Below are positions 52,556-60,777 of a DNA stretch of 64,000 nt, piece by piece. A model generated the notes under the pieces. That model saw nothing but the letters and a program-made list of their open reading frames with translations. It ran no database searches and was not told where the DNA came from. The stretch comes from Bact-08 sp964533215. Its GTDB lineage: Bacteria > Bacteroidota > Bacteroidia > Bacteroidales > UBA932. Each line of letters begins with the position of its first letter. Positions within the stretch are counted from its first letter, which is position 1. Location: assembly GCA_964533215.1 (NCBI GenBank), contig CAZHLJ010000001.1, positions 124,001-188,000 on the forward strand. The letters are read 5' to 3'. A program made the position numbers and the translations under genes.

Positions 52556-54043
52556 ATGAATTTCTTATTCCTATTTGTTCTTATTCCGCTTGCTATGATG
52601 GGCGGCGTTGCTCTGCTCAAAGAGGCAAGGCAAGTGAAAATATTCATGCTTGTCGGATCTGGCATTCTGATGATTGCATCATTTGTATTACTATATTTCT
52701 ATATGCAGGCAAAGGCGGTCTCGCCTGATGAGGCAATGTTGTTCAGAAGCGATCTTGTCTGGTATGAGGCATTTAACATCAAGCTCTCTTTAGGTGTTGA
52801 TGGTATATCGGTTCTTATGATTATACTTACATCAATTATAATATTTACAGGCTCGTTTATATCTTGGAGCATGCAGGAACAGGTAAAGGAGTATTTCCTT
52901 TGGTTCCTTATGCTTTCGATTGGTGTATTCGGATTCTTTATTACGATAGACCTCTTCTCAATGTTTATGTTTTATGAGGTGGCTCTGATCCCTATGTATT
53001 TACTTATAGGACTCTGGGGTACAGGTCGCAAGGAGTATTCGGCAATGAAGCTGACTTTGATGCTTATGGGTGGTTCAGCGTTCCTTTTGCTGGGCATACT
53101 TGGAATATACTTTAACTCAGGCGCGGAAGGCGGAGCCCTTACAATGAATATCCTTGAAATTGCTAAGGTTCATATTCCTGTTGAAGCTCAAAATATATTC
53201 TTCCCTGTTACTTTTCTTGGATTTGGTGTGTTAGGGGCTATGTTCCCGTTCCACACATGGTCTCCTGATGGTCATGCCTCGGCTCCTACAGCAGTCTCCA
53301 TGTTACATGCAGGAGTGCTTATGAAGCTGGGTGGATATGGCTGTTTCCGTGTAGCGATTTATCTTATGCCTGAGGGAGCTCAGACCTATACAACCATCTT
53401 CCTTATCCTGACAGGTATTAGTGTCGTTTACGGTGCTTTTGGTGCAATTGTCCAGAAGGATCTCAAATATATCAATGCATACTCTTCTGTGAGCCACTGC
53501 GGACTTGTACTTTTTGCTATACTGATGTTGAACAGGACTGCAATGACCGGAGGTGTTTTACAGATGTTGTCGCACGGTTTGAATACAGCCCTTTTCTTTG
53601 CTTTGATCGGTATGATTTACGGACGTACTCATACACGCCTTATTACTGAGATGGGTGGTCTTATGAAGATCATGCCTATGATCTCTGTGTGTTGGGTTAT
53701 TTCCGGTCTTGCATCATTAGGCCTTCCTGGTTTCAGCGGTTTTGTATCGGAGATGACAGTTTTTGTGGGAGCTTTCCAACATGCAGATATGTTCCACCGC
53801 GTTCTTACAATCTTGGCTTGTTCTTCAATTGTAATAACTGCAGTCTATATTCTGAGGGTTGTAGGCAAGTTGCTGCTTGGTCCGGTATTCAATGATCACC
53901 ATTTGACATTGACAGACGCAACCTGGAACGAAAGGGTTGCAATGGTTACACTTGTTGCATTCATTGCATTGATTGGTATCGCACCATTCTTCCCATCCAA
54001 CATTATTAGTGATAGTTTAACAGCCATTGTAGGTAGACTTTAA
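52556..54043 (+). CDS. nuoM: NADH-quinone oxidoreductase subunit M
   Basis: NuoM is an antiporter-like proton pump subunit. The 495-residue protein has about fourteen hydrophobic helices, M-F-Y-E-V-A-L-I-P-M-Y-L-L-I-G (the essential Glu), F-H-T-W-S-P-D-G-H-A-S-A-P-T-A-V-S-M-L, and the C-terminal Y-I-L-R-V segment. One base separates it from nuoL and 13 bp from nuoN. Confidence 0.95.
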   Translation: MNFLFLFVLIPLAMMGGVALLKEARQVKIFMLVGSGILMIASFVLLYFYMQAKAVSPDEAMLFRSDLVWYEAFNIKLSLGVDGISVLMIILTSIIIFTGSFISWSMQEQVKEYFLWFLMLSIGVFGFFITIDLFSMFMFYEVALIPMYLLIGLWGTGRKEYSAMKLTLMLMGGSAFLLLGILGIYFNSGAEGGALTMNILEIAKVHIPVEAQNIFFPVTFLGFGVLGAMFPFHTWSPDGHASAPTAVSMLHAGVLMKLGGYGCFRVAIYLMPEGAQTYTTIFLILTGISVVYGAFGAIVQKDLKYINAYSSVSHCGLVLFAILMLNRTAMTGGVLQMLSHGLNTALFFALIGMIYGRTHTRLITEMGGLMKIMPMISVCWVISGLASLGLPGFSGFVSEMTVFVGAFQHADMFHRVLTILACSSIVITAVYILRVVGKLLLGPVFNDHHLTLTDATWNERVAMVTLVAFIALIGIAPFFPSNIISDSLTAIVGRL

Positions 54044-54056
54044 TAAATAGAATAAT

Positions 54057-55487
54057 ATGAATCTAGACACTATATTTTTGATGCGATCAGAGTTACTGCT
54101 GATTTTTCAGATAATATTTCTGATAATTTTTGACTTGTTCGTATCGGATTCAGGTAAAAAGCATTTTGATTTGGTTGCCTGTTCTTTGTTTGTAGTAACA
54201 ACAATTATTGGATTTTTTCCGATTCCCACAGGCAGTGCATTCGGCGGAATGTACGTAACAGATCCTATGACCTCAGTGGTAAAGGCCATTCTGAATATCG
54301 GTGTGATCCTTGTCTTCCTGCAATCAAAAACTTGGCTTAACGACAGTAATACATTTCATAAGAAATCGGAGTTCTATATTCTTATAATTTCGACACTTCT
54401 TGGAATGGATCTTATGATCTCTTCCGGACACTTCCTGATTTTCTATCTTGGTCTGGAGCTGGCTTCATTACCTTTGGTAGCACTTGTTGCTTATAATAAA
54501 TTCTCTAAGGAGTCTGTTGAGGCAGGTGCCAAGTTTGTCCTGATAGCTGCTTTCTCATCAAGTATGCTGCTCTTCGGTATATCAATGCTTTATGGATCTG
54601 CAGGTGCTTCAGGACTGTACTTCGATGCAATGCATGACTCCATTACAGCAAACCCTATGCAGTTGCTTGGTATGGTCTTTTTCTTCTCAGGCCTTGCTTT
54701 CAAGATATCTCTTGTGCCGTTCCATTTATGGACAGCAGATGTATATCAGGGTGCTCCTACAAATGTCACCGCTTTCTTGTCTGTAATATCAAAAGGAGCA
54801 GCTGTATTTGCATTGATGCTGGTTCTCTTCAAGGTGTTTGGCAGCCTGGCTGAATATTGGAGTTATATTGTCTATGGTTTGGTGATTGTTACCATAACTA
54901 TTGGTAACCTTTTTGCAATGAGGCAGACCAATATAAAGCGTTTTCTTGCATTTTCCTCTGTTTCTCAGGCAGGTTATATCATGTTAGGTGTACTGGCAGG
55001 GACTCCTGCAGGTATGTCTGCGGTTGTGTACTACATTACTGTCTATATGGTCTCAAACATAGGCGCCTTTGCTGTTGTCTCGATACTTGAAAATAATTCC
55101 GGCAAAACCCTTATTTCCGACTATAACGGGCTTTATCAGACCAATCCTAAGCTTAGTCTTGCAATGATGCTGTTCATGTTCTCTCTGGGAGGAATACCTC
55201 CATTTGCAGGCTTCTTCAGCAAGTTCTTTATATTTATGGCAGCAGCGGAACAGTCCTACTATATTCTTGTTTTCATAGCATTGCTTAATACGGTTATTTC
55301 TCTCTATTACTATTTGCTTGTTGTAAAAGCAATGTTCATAAATAAGAGCGATAGTCCTATTGCATCAGTCAGCACAGACAATTACTCTAAAGTAGGATTA
55401 ACTGTTTGTGTCGCAGGAACTCTGCTTCTGGGCTTGGTTAGCTGCGTTTACGGTTATATAGGTCAATTTGGTTTTGGAATAGTTTAG
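54057..55487 (+). CDS. nuoN: NADH-quinone oxidoreductase subunit N
   Basis: NuoN is the third antiporter-like subunit, next to NuoK. The 476-residue protein has about fourteen hydrophobic helices, Y-L-G-L-E-L-A-S-L-P-L (key Glu), P-F-H-L-W-T-A-D-V-Y-Q-G-A-P-T-N-V-T-A-F and the lysine helices. It ends the nuo operon, which has A, B, CD, H-N but no E, F or G. Confidence 0.95.
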   Translation: MNLDTIFLMRSELLLIFQIIFLIIFDLFVSDSGKKHFDLVACSLFVVTTIIGFFPIPTGSAFGGMYVTDPMTSVVKAILNIGVILVFLQSKTWLNDSNTFHKKSEFYILIISTLLGMDLMISSGHFLIFYLGLELASLPLVALVAYNKFSKESVEAGAKFVLIAAFSSSMLLFGISMLYGSAGASGLYFDAMHDSITANPMQLLGMVFFFSGLAFKISLVPFHLWTADVYQGAPTNVTAFLSVISKGAAVFALMLVLFKVFGSLAEYWSYIVYGLVIVTITIGNLFAMRQTNIKRFLAFSSVSQAGYIMLGVLAGTPAGMSAVVYYITVYMVSNIGAFAVVSILENNSGKTLISDYNGLYQTNPKLSLAMMLFMFSLGGIPPFAGFFSKFFIFMAAAEQSYYILVFIALLNTVISLYYYLLVVKAMFINKSDSPIASVSTDNYSKVGLTVCVAGTLLLGLVSCVYGYIGQFGFGIV

Positions 55488-55524
55488 AACATCCCTTTTT
55501 TATTATTTCGGGATTCTTCATAAA

Positions 55525-55560
55525 GGAAGTTTAGTACTCTTGTACTAAACTTCTTGTTTT
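55525..55560 (+). terminator. Terminator after nuoN
   Basis: A 13-bp inverted repeat, GGAAGTTTAGTAC (55525-55537) with GTACTAAACTTCT (55542-55554, one mismatch at the outer pair), is followed by a T-run. It separates nuo from kup, and its right flank overlaps the kup promoter. Confidence 0.82.
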
Positions 55561-55583
55561 TTGGAAATTATAGCCTACATTTG
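55554..55583 (+). promoter_or_regulatory. Promoter of kup
   Basis: TTG at 55554-55556 and TACATTTG at 55576-55583 are 19 bp apart, matching the Bacteroidota promoter. Only 8 bp separate the -7 box from the ATG, so the transcript has almost no leader. The -33 element is part of the nuo terminator. Confidence 0.65.
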
Positions 55584-55591
55584 CGCGATTT

Positions 55592-57613
55592 ATGAAAAAA
55601 ACTTCATCCGCCGGAACCATGTCGAAATTGACGACAGCCGGCCTTATAATTACTCTGGGCATTGTCTATGGGGACTTGGGCACATCTCCTCTATATACAA
55701 TGAGGGCCATTCTCAATGGCGCGTCTGTTATCAATGAGTCATTTGTCCTAGGTGCCATATCCTGTATTTTCTGGACGCTGACGCTTCAAACCACCATTAA
55801 ATATATAATTATCACACTTCGTGCAGACAACAAGGGTGAGGGTGGTATCATGGCTCTTTTTGCACTTCTTAAAAACAGGAACAGTTGGGTATATCTTGTT
55901 GCCATTGTTGGAGGCTGCGCATTGCTGGCAGATGGTGTGATAACTCCCGCAATTACTGTTACCACTGCAATTGAGGGGCTGGAGCTTTTTAACCCCGGAC
56001 TCCCTGTAATAACGATAGTGTTTATAATAATAACAGCGCTCTTTTCTCTTCAGCAGTTCGGAACCTCTTTTCTTGGAAAATCATTCGGACCTATCATGTT
56101 CCTATGGTTCTCAATGTTAGGAGTTCTTGGAGTTTCTCAGATTGTATATTACCCTGAAGTTTTACTTGCAGTCAATCCATACTATGCTATTAACCTTTTG
56201 ACAGAGTATCCAAATGGTTTTGTACTTTTGGGTGCAGTGTTCCTTTGTACAACTGGTGCTGAGGCACTTTATTCGGATCTTGGTCACTGCGGTTTGCATA
56301 ACATAAGAGTTTCATGGATTTTTGTAAAGACTACATTGTTGCTTAACTATTTCGGTCAGGGAGCATGGATAATCAAACATCCACAACTTGTAGTTGACAA
56401 TGTAAATCCATTTTATTCAATTATGCCGGAATGGTTTTTGGTTCCTGGAATACTTCTGGCAACTGCGGCTGCAATCATCGCTAGTCAGGCGCTTATAAGT
56501 GGTTCGTATACAATAATCAGTGAGGCTATTTCGTTGAACTTCTTCCCTAAGGTGAGGATCAACTACCCGACAAATATGAAAGGGCAGATGTTCATTCCTT
56601 TGATAAACATTGTCCTGTATCTAGGATGCTGTTTTATTGTCTTTTACTTCAGGGAATCTTCCGGAATGGAGGCTGCTTATGGTCTTTCGATAAATCTTGC
56701 CATGTTGGCGACAACTGTGCTTCTGATGTTCTATATGAGGCATAAAATTCCTCTGACACTCCAGATATTGACGGGTATACTGCTATTTACAATAGAATTT
56801 GCGTTTCTAGGGGCAAATCTTACTAAATTCAGCAATGGTGGTTGGATAACAATAATGATAACAGGTCTGTTTGCCTTTATCATGTATATATGGAACAAGG
56901 GTCGTCGCATAAAGAACAGTTTTATTACATTCGTTGGTATCAAGGACTATCTGCCTGTAATCAAGGATCTGTCAAAAGACAAGACTGTGCCGAAATATGC
57001 AACAAATCTTGTTTACCTTACACATGCCAACAAATACTCTGAAATTGAGAATAAGATCCTCTATTCAATACTGCGTAAGCAGCCAAAGCGTGCAGACACT
57101 TACTGGTTGCTGCATGTGGATATAGTGGATGATCCTCATGTTACAGAATATGAGGTTACACAGCTTATTCCAGGTGTGCTTATACGTATAGACCTTAGGA
57201 TGGGATTCAAAGTTCCTGCCAAAGCAAACCTCTATTTCCATAACATTCTGTTTGAGTTGATGGCAGACAATAAGGTGGATCTTATAAGCCATTATCCATC
57301 ATTGAGAGGTTACAACGTTCTCAGCGATTTCCGCTATATTGTTATTGAACGCGTTCCAAACAAGGACTATGAATTCAATCAGTTCCGTAAGCTGATAATG
57401 AACACCTATTTCCTTATACGCAGAATCGGTATGAGAGATGTCAACTTCCTTGGTCTAGACTCTACGAATGTTAGTGTTGAGGAGGTTCCTTTGTTGGCCA
57501 GATCAGAAATAATTTACAACAATGGGGAGACAGCAGAGGTATCTGCAGATTCGATGAAAATAAAGATTACAGATCTTAAATTCACCAGAGTCAAAAGGAA
57601 AAAGAAGAGTTAG
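55592..57613 (+). CDS. kup: KUP-family potassium uptake protein
   Basis: This proton-coupled K+ importer has 673 residues. The N-terminal part has about twelve membrane helices (about 15-450), starting with the family signature G-I-V-Y-G-D-L-G-T-S-P-L-Y, then A-D-N-K-G-E-G-G-I-M-A-L and G-A-D-G/D-G-V-I-T-P-A (here L-A-D-G-V-I-T-P-A-I). The C-terminal 200 residues are a cytoplasmic domain. The stop codon TAG at 57611-57613 lies inside the 8-bp target duplication of the inserted element that follows, so the insertion left the protein intact. Confidence 0.95.
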   Translation: MKKTSSAGTMSKLTTAGLIITLGIVYGDLGTSPLYTMRAILNGASVINESFVLGAISCIFWTLTLQTTIKYIIITLRADNKGEGGIMALFALLKNRNSWVYLVAIVGGCALLADGVITPAITVTTAIEGLELFNPGLPVITIVFIIITALFSLQQFGTSFLGKSFGPIMFLWFSMLGVLGVSQIVYYPEVLLAVNPYYAINLLTEYPNGFVLLGAVFLCTTGAEALYSDLGHCGLHNIRVSWIFVKTTLLLNYFGQGAWIIKHPQLVVDNVNPFYSIMPEWFLVPGILLATAAAIIASQALISGSYTIISEAISLNFFPKVRINYPTNMKGQMFIPLINIVLYLGCCFIVFYFRESSGMEAAYGLSINLAMLATTVLLMFYMRHKIPLTLQILTGILLFTIEFAFLGANLTKFSNGGWITIMITGLFAFIMYIWNKGRRIKNSFITFVGIKDYLPVIKDLSKDKTVPKYATNLVYLTHANKYSEIENKILYSILRKQPKRADTYWLLHVDIVDDPHVTEYEVTQLIPGVLIRIDLRMGFKVPAKANLYFHNILFELMADNKVDLISHYPSLRGYNVLSDFRYIVIERVPNKDYEFNQFRKLIMNTYFLIRRIGMRDVNFLGLDSTNVSVEEVPLLARSEIIYNNGETAEVSADSMKIKITDLKFTRVKRKKKS

Positions 57614-57614
57614 A

Positions 57615-57814
57615 GGCTCAAATGGAAAAGTAGGTGGAGCCGTAAATTTCAGATTTAGGCAAAAGTCTGGATTATTTTCATTCTAGGTGTGGATTTTCGG
57701 ATACTGCACCGGGTTTACCCACTTTAAATTCTACACCTAGATTTGCTTTTTCCATACTTTTGCTCAATTATGATTTTTAACCCAATCTGCTCCACCTACT
57801 TTTCCATTTGAGCC
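57615..57814. mobile_element. 200-bp MITE with perfect 26-bp terminal inverted repeats and 8-bp target duplication
   Basis: The ends are exact inverted copies: GGCTCAAATGGAAAAGTAGG continues through TGGAGC at 57615-57640, and its complement is at 57789-57814 (26 of 26 match). The flanks are direct repeats of GAGTTAGA (57607-57614 and 57815-57822), an 8-bp target-site duplication. Inside, shorter imperfect inverted segments occur: GCAAAAGTCTGGA (57659-57671) against GCAAAAGTATGGA on the other strand (57752-57764), and CTAGGTGTGGA (57683-57693) against CTAGGTGTAGA (57730-57740). There is no coding capacity. TIRs that open with GG and an 8-bp duplication fit mobilisation by an ISL3- or IS1595-type transposase encoded elsewhere; family assignment is an inference. 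The sharp duplication suggests a recent insertion. Confidence 0.9.
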
Positions 57815-57852
57815 GAGTTAGATGTAATTTATAACTTGAGATTGCAAAAACA

Positions 57853-57884
57853 AAAGGCTGCCTCTTGAAACAGAGGCAGCCTTT
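57853..57884. terminator. Bidirectional terminator between kup and the DUF6850 gene
   Basis: AAAGGCTGCCTCT (57853-57865) pairs with AGAGGCAGCCTTT (57872-57884), a 13-bp perfect stem with a 6-nt loop and A/T runs. It lay about 31 bp behind kup's stop before the MITE inserted and now also ends the leftward receptor operon. Confidence 0.92.
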
Positions 57885-57908
57885 ATTTATTCAGGATATT
57901 GGTTCTTT

Positions 57909-59516
57909 CTAGAAATTCAGCCCGATATTCACAGATATGTACTGTCTGGATGTTCCAGGTAGTACGCCGTCTAGAACGTTGCTTAAATTGCCGTCATTTA
58001 CCAAAAACTGGTAAGCATAATTGATACCGCCATACACTACTGAACCTTTGTTCCCGTTTAGGATATGGGAGTATTTTGCACCAAAACCGACCTTTGCACG
58101 ATCTGCTGTTCTGTAAGCAAAATCATGCTTAAGGAGATTGCTGTTTAGCTTAAGAGATCCGGTAGTAATTGGATTTTTGACATCCAGCATTGTACCGTCC
58201 GCATCGATATAGCTTCCTGAAGCGTTAAGATCAATAAACCCAATCTCTTTTACCCTTATGTTCTTCTCCACTTTGGCATAAATCTCGGTATTGGTATAGT
58301 CCTGATGGTACTTTGCAGGGTAAATCTTGAAATCTTTCTCTACATTGATATAGTTTGCACCAACAGTACCTATCCATGAGCATCCAAGACCATGACCACG
58401 CCTAAGGTAGCCTTTATATTCAGCTCCGTAACGCTGCATCTGCTGCATATATCTGAGGGTTTTGCCATATTCAAACCATGAAAACCAACCTGGCTCCTGA
58501 GGGATCTCTTCATATTTACTCGAGATTCTGTAAGATAATTGCTCGTTGCTCAAGAAGTTCAGAGCGAGGGTGTGGTCAATTTTCTTGCTTCTGTAAGTTA
58601 GCAGACCGTCATACTGATATTTAAGACCTTCAACAATTGCAAATCTCTTTATATCGCCATCTTCGAAGTCATTTTCCTTGTTATAGTCAGCTTTAAATTG
58701 GTTGAAGAATTTGATTTTCTTTCCATTAAGCTCAAATTGTATTGCACCACCGTATACGTTTGTGTTGTATGCTCTTTCAAGGATAGTTGTACTGGATATA
58801 CCTGCATTGGAGGTAAAGAAGAGCCCCTCCATATAATTGATGTATTTTCCGGTAGTTTCTCCAATGTAGTCGTAGGTGACTTTTTCAACATTATGTTGGT
58901 AGGAAAGGTTAAAACCTCCTGCGAGAATATTACTGCGGAAAGTGATACCAGGAGCAATAGTGAAATGTGAAAGGGTATTGGAATTCCTTCCGTCAGTTCT
59001 CTTAGCAGCAGTAGCTGTGTGGTAATCAAATGTGGCTCCTATAGACCATTTATCGTTTATGGGATAACCTGCTTTGGCAGCAAGAATGTAATCCTCTCTC
59101 AGTACCTTGCCGGGTATTGAATCCAATATCGGATTAAGAGTTCCTTCAGGGTAAATTGTACCAAGCCAGGTCTGATTGCTTTTCATACCATAATCATAGT
59201 TGAATAATCCATAGAAGAAAACTTTCTTTGTTTTAACGTATGATTTGGTCTGAACCCCAAACGTCTGATATTTTTCCGGATCGTTATAGTTCCTGTAATC
59301 TCCGTTTTCATTTCCATAATATGCGCTGACATTTGAATAATTCAATGCATTATAAAAGACAAGGCCGGCCGCATTATCGGAAGCAATCCAAGGAGCTTTT
59401 CTTTCCAACCTCTCGAAGGTGTATGCACACTTATCCGAGGACTTTTGTGCCAACAGTGTACCTGTCTGAAGACCCATTGCCACAATAGTTATTACATATA
59501 TAATTTTATTTTTCAT
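57909..59516 (-). CDS. DUF6850-type outer-membrane beta-barrel protein
   Basis: This 535-residue protein has a signal peptide (about 1-23, ending L-L-A-Q) and then long runs of alternating hydrophobic strands with aromatic belts, ending in Y-I-S-V-N-I-G-L-N-F, an outer-membrane C-terminal strand with terminal Phe. The N-terminal part A-P-W-I-A-S-D-N-A-A-G-L-V-F is the recognisable opener of the DUF6850 family. It is the last gene of the receptor-DUF4876-DUF6850 cassette (14 bp after DUF4876). Its role is unknown; it may be a second pore or surface partner of the receptor. Confidence 0.75.
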   Translation of the reverse strand: MKNKIIYVITIVAMGLQTGTLLAQKSSDKCAYTFERLERKAPWIASDNAAGLVFYNALNYSNVSAYYGNENGDYRNYNDPEKYQTFGVQTKSYVKTKKVFFYGLFNYDYGMKSNQTWLGTIYPEGTLNPILDSIPGKVLREDYILAAKAGYPINDKWSIGATFDYHTATAAKRTDGRNSNTLSHFTIAPGITFRSNILAGGFNLSYQHNVEKVTYDYIGETTGKYINYMEGLFFTSNAGISSTTILERAYNTNVYGGAIQFELNGKKIKFFNQFKADYNKENDFEDGDIKRFAIVEGLKYQYDGLLTYRSKKIDHTLALNFLSNEQLSYRISSKYEEIPQEPGWFSWFEYGKTLRYMQQMQRYGAEYKGYLRRGHGLGCSWIGTVGANYINVEKDFKIYPAKYHQDYTNTEIYAKVEKNIRVKEIGFIDLNASGSYIDADGTMLDVKNPITTGSLKLNSNLLKHDFAYRTADRAKVGFGAKYSHILNGNKGSVVYGGINYAYQFLVNDGNLSNVLDGVLPGTSRQYISVNIGLNF

Positions 59517-59530
59517 CTTAATGTATTAAT

Positions 59531-60766
59531 TTAATTGTTTGACAATGTGGCTTTCGGAATCTTTACAAAGTCGTTTGAAGAGTTGTTGGTGTCTTGGTAG
59601 ACAATTCTGCCCCCAGCTGCAACTGTTGCAGCTTCATCAACTTTTCTGATAACAGACTGGCCTGTACCAGTACCATCAACCATCGTGAATCCATTGTCAA
59701 TCTCAGGTCTGAATCGCTTGGTGTCAGTGGTATTCCTAAAACACTCCACTCCGTCCAGCACCAAGTTCTTGTCTACCATCAGACAGTCAAAGTTTCTGCT
59801 AGTCTGCCCGGGCTTCCAGGTATATGTGTCAGCAACAAATTTCGTAGAAGTTTTCCCTCCCATAGTGTAAATGAATACAGCCGGTCCCTGAGGAGCAACA
59901 ATATAAGCAGTTGATGTACCGCACTTCCAGAAGCCATTAAGAATGTTTACACCAGGTTGAGGTGCGGATTGGGAAGGGGTAAGAATAGAGTTGTACATTG
60001 CCCAATATCCAGCTCTGGAAAGGTTTACGGAAGTAGGGCAAGCTAATTGGTGATTTATTCCATTAAGTACTACGACAGTCTGTTCTCCCGGCTGAAGCGG
60101 GGAGCTTTTACCGGTTCCAGGGAACATCCAGCCAATAAGTGAATTTGGCACAGAATCCCTAAGTTCACTTGTTCCAGTCTTAACCCATGGCGATGTTTTA
60201 CCACTTGTAAGAGCCAGCCATGGATCTGCAACACCTATGCAGAGAGAATCAAGGTAGGCGACCTCATTTGAATTATTGTATAAAATGATATACTGGTCTT
60301 TACTACCATAGGTTTTACCGTCAATAGGATTTGTACAACCACCGTAGTAAACTTCCTTGATTACTATCTGACCTGTTTTGGAAGCATTCAGTGGAAGAGT
60401 GGCACTTACTGACTTTGCATCAGACGGAGTGGCACTGATTTTTTGAGAAGTTCCATTGAAGATATAAATAAGCTTTCCTGTAGACTGTTTTGTCTCAGCT
60501 GTAGCTATGTAAGACCCGGGAGCAACTTTAATGGTAGCAACTCCGGATTTGTTTGTATTACCGGAAAAAACCAACCCGGTACTAGGGTCTGTAAGCTTCA
60601 CTGTCAGATTTTCTGTACTATAATTATATCCAGAAGGCATGGTTACGCTGACAGATATAGTAGAGCTGATGGCATCATCTAAAAAATCGTCATTTTTTAG
60701 GTCTTTCATACATCCAAAGAGGTTCAGAGATGCAATCAGAAGAAAAAGTATTTTAATATTTCTCAT
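59531..60766 (-). CDS. DUF4876-type surface lipoprotein
   Basis: This 411-residue protein has a lipoprotein signal (L-F-G-C, Cys19), an N-terminal beta-sandwich-like segment (about 35-125, carboxypeptidase-regulatory type: S-G-V-A-T-I-K-V-A-P-G-S-Y) and a C-terminal domain (about 135-405) with I-V-I-K-E-V-Y-Y-G-G and Q-Y-I-I-L-Y-N-N-S-N-E-V-A-Y-L-D, which resembles a lamin-tail-like fold. Such proteins in Bacteroidota often sit on the cell surface beside a TonB-dependent receptor, like SusD-type partners, but this one is not SusD. It starts 11 bp downstream of the receptor gene. Confidence 0.75.
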   Translation of the reverse strand: MRNIKILFLLIASLNLFGCMKDLKNDDFLDDAISSTISVSVTMPSGYNYSTENLTVKLTDPSTGLVFSGNTNKSGVATIKVAPGSYIATAETKQSTGKLIYIFNGTSQKISATPSDAKSVSATLPLNASKTGQIVIKEVYYGGCTNPIDGKTYGSKDQYIILYNNSNEVAYLDSLCIGVADPWLALTSGKTSPWVKTGTSELRDSVPNSLIGWMFPGTGKSSPLQPGEQTVVVLNGINHQLACPTSVNLSRAGYWAMYNSILTPSQSAPQPGVNILNGFWKCGTSTAYIVAPQGPAVFIYTMGGKTSTKFVADTYTWKPGQTSRNFDCLMVDKNLVLDGVECFRNTTDTKRFRPEIDNGFTMVDGTGTGQSVIRKVDEAATVAAGGRIVYQDTNNSSNDFVKIPKATLSNN

Positions 60767-60777
60767 TTTTTTCAGTT

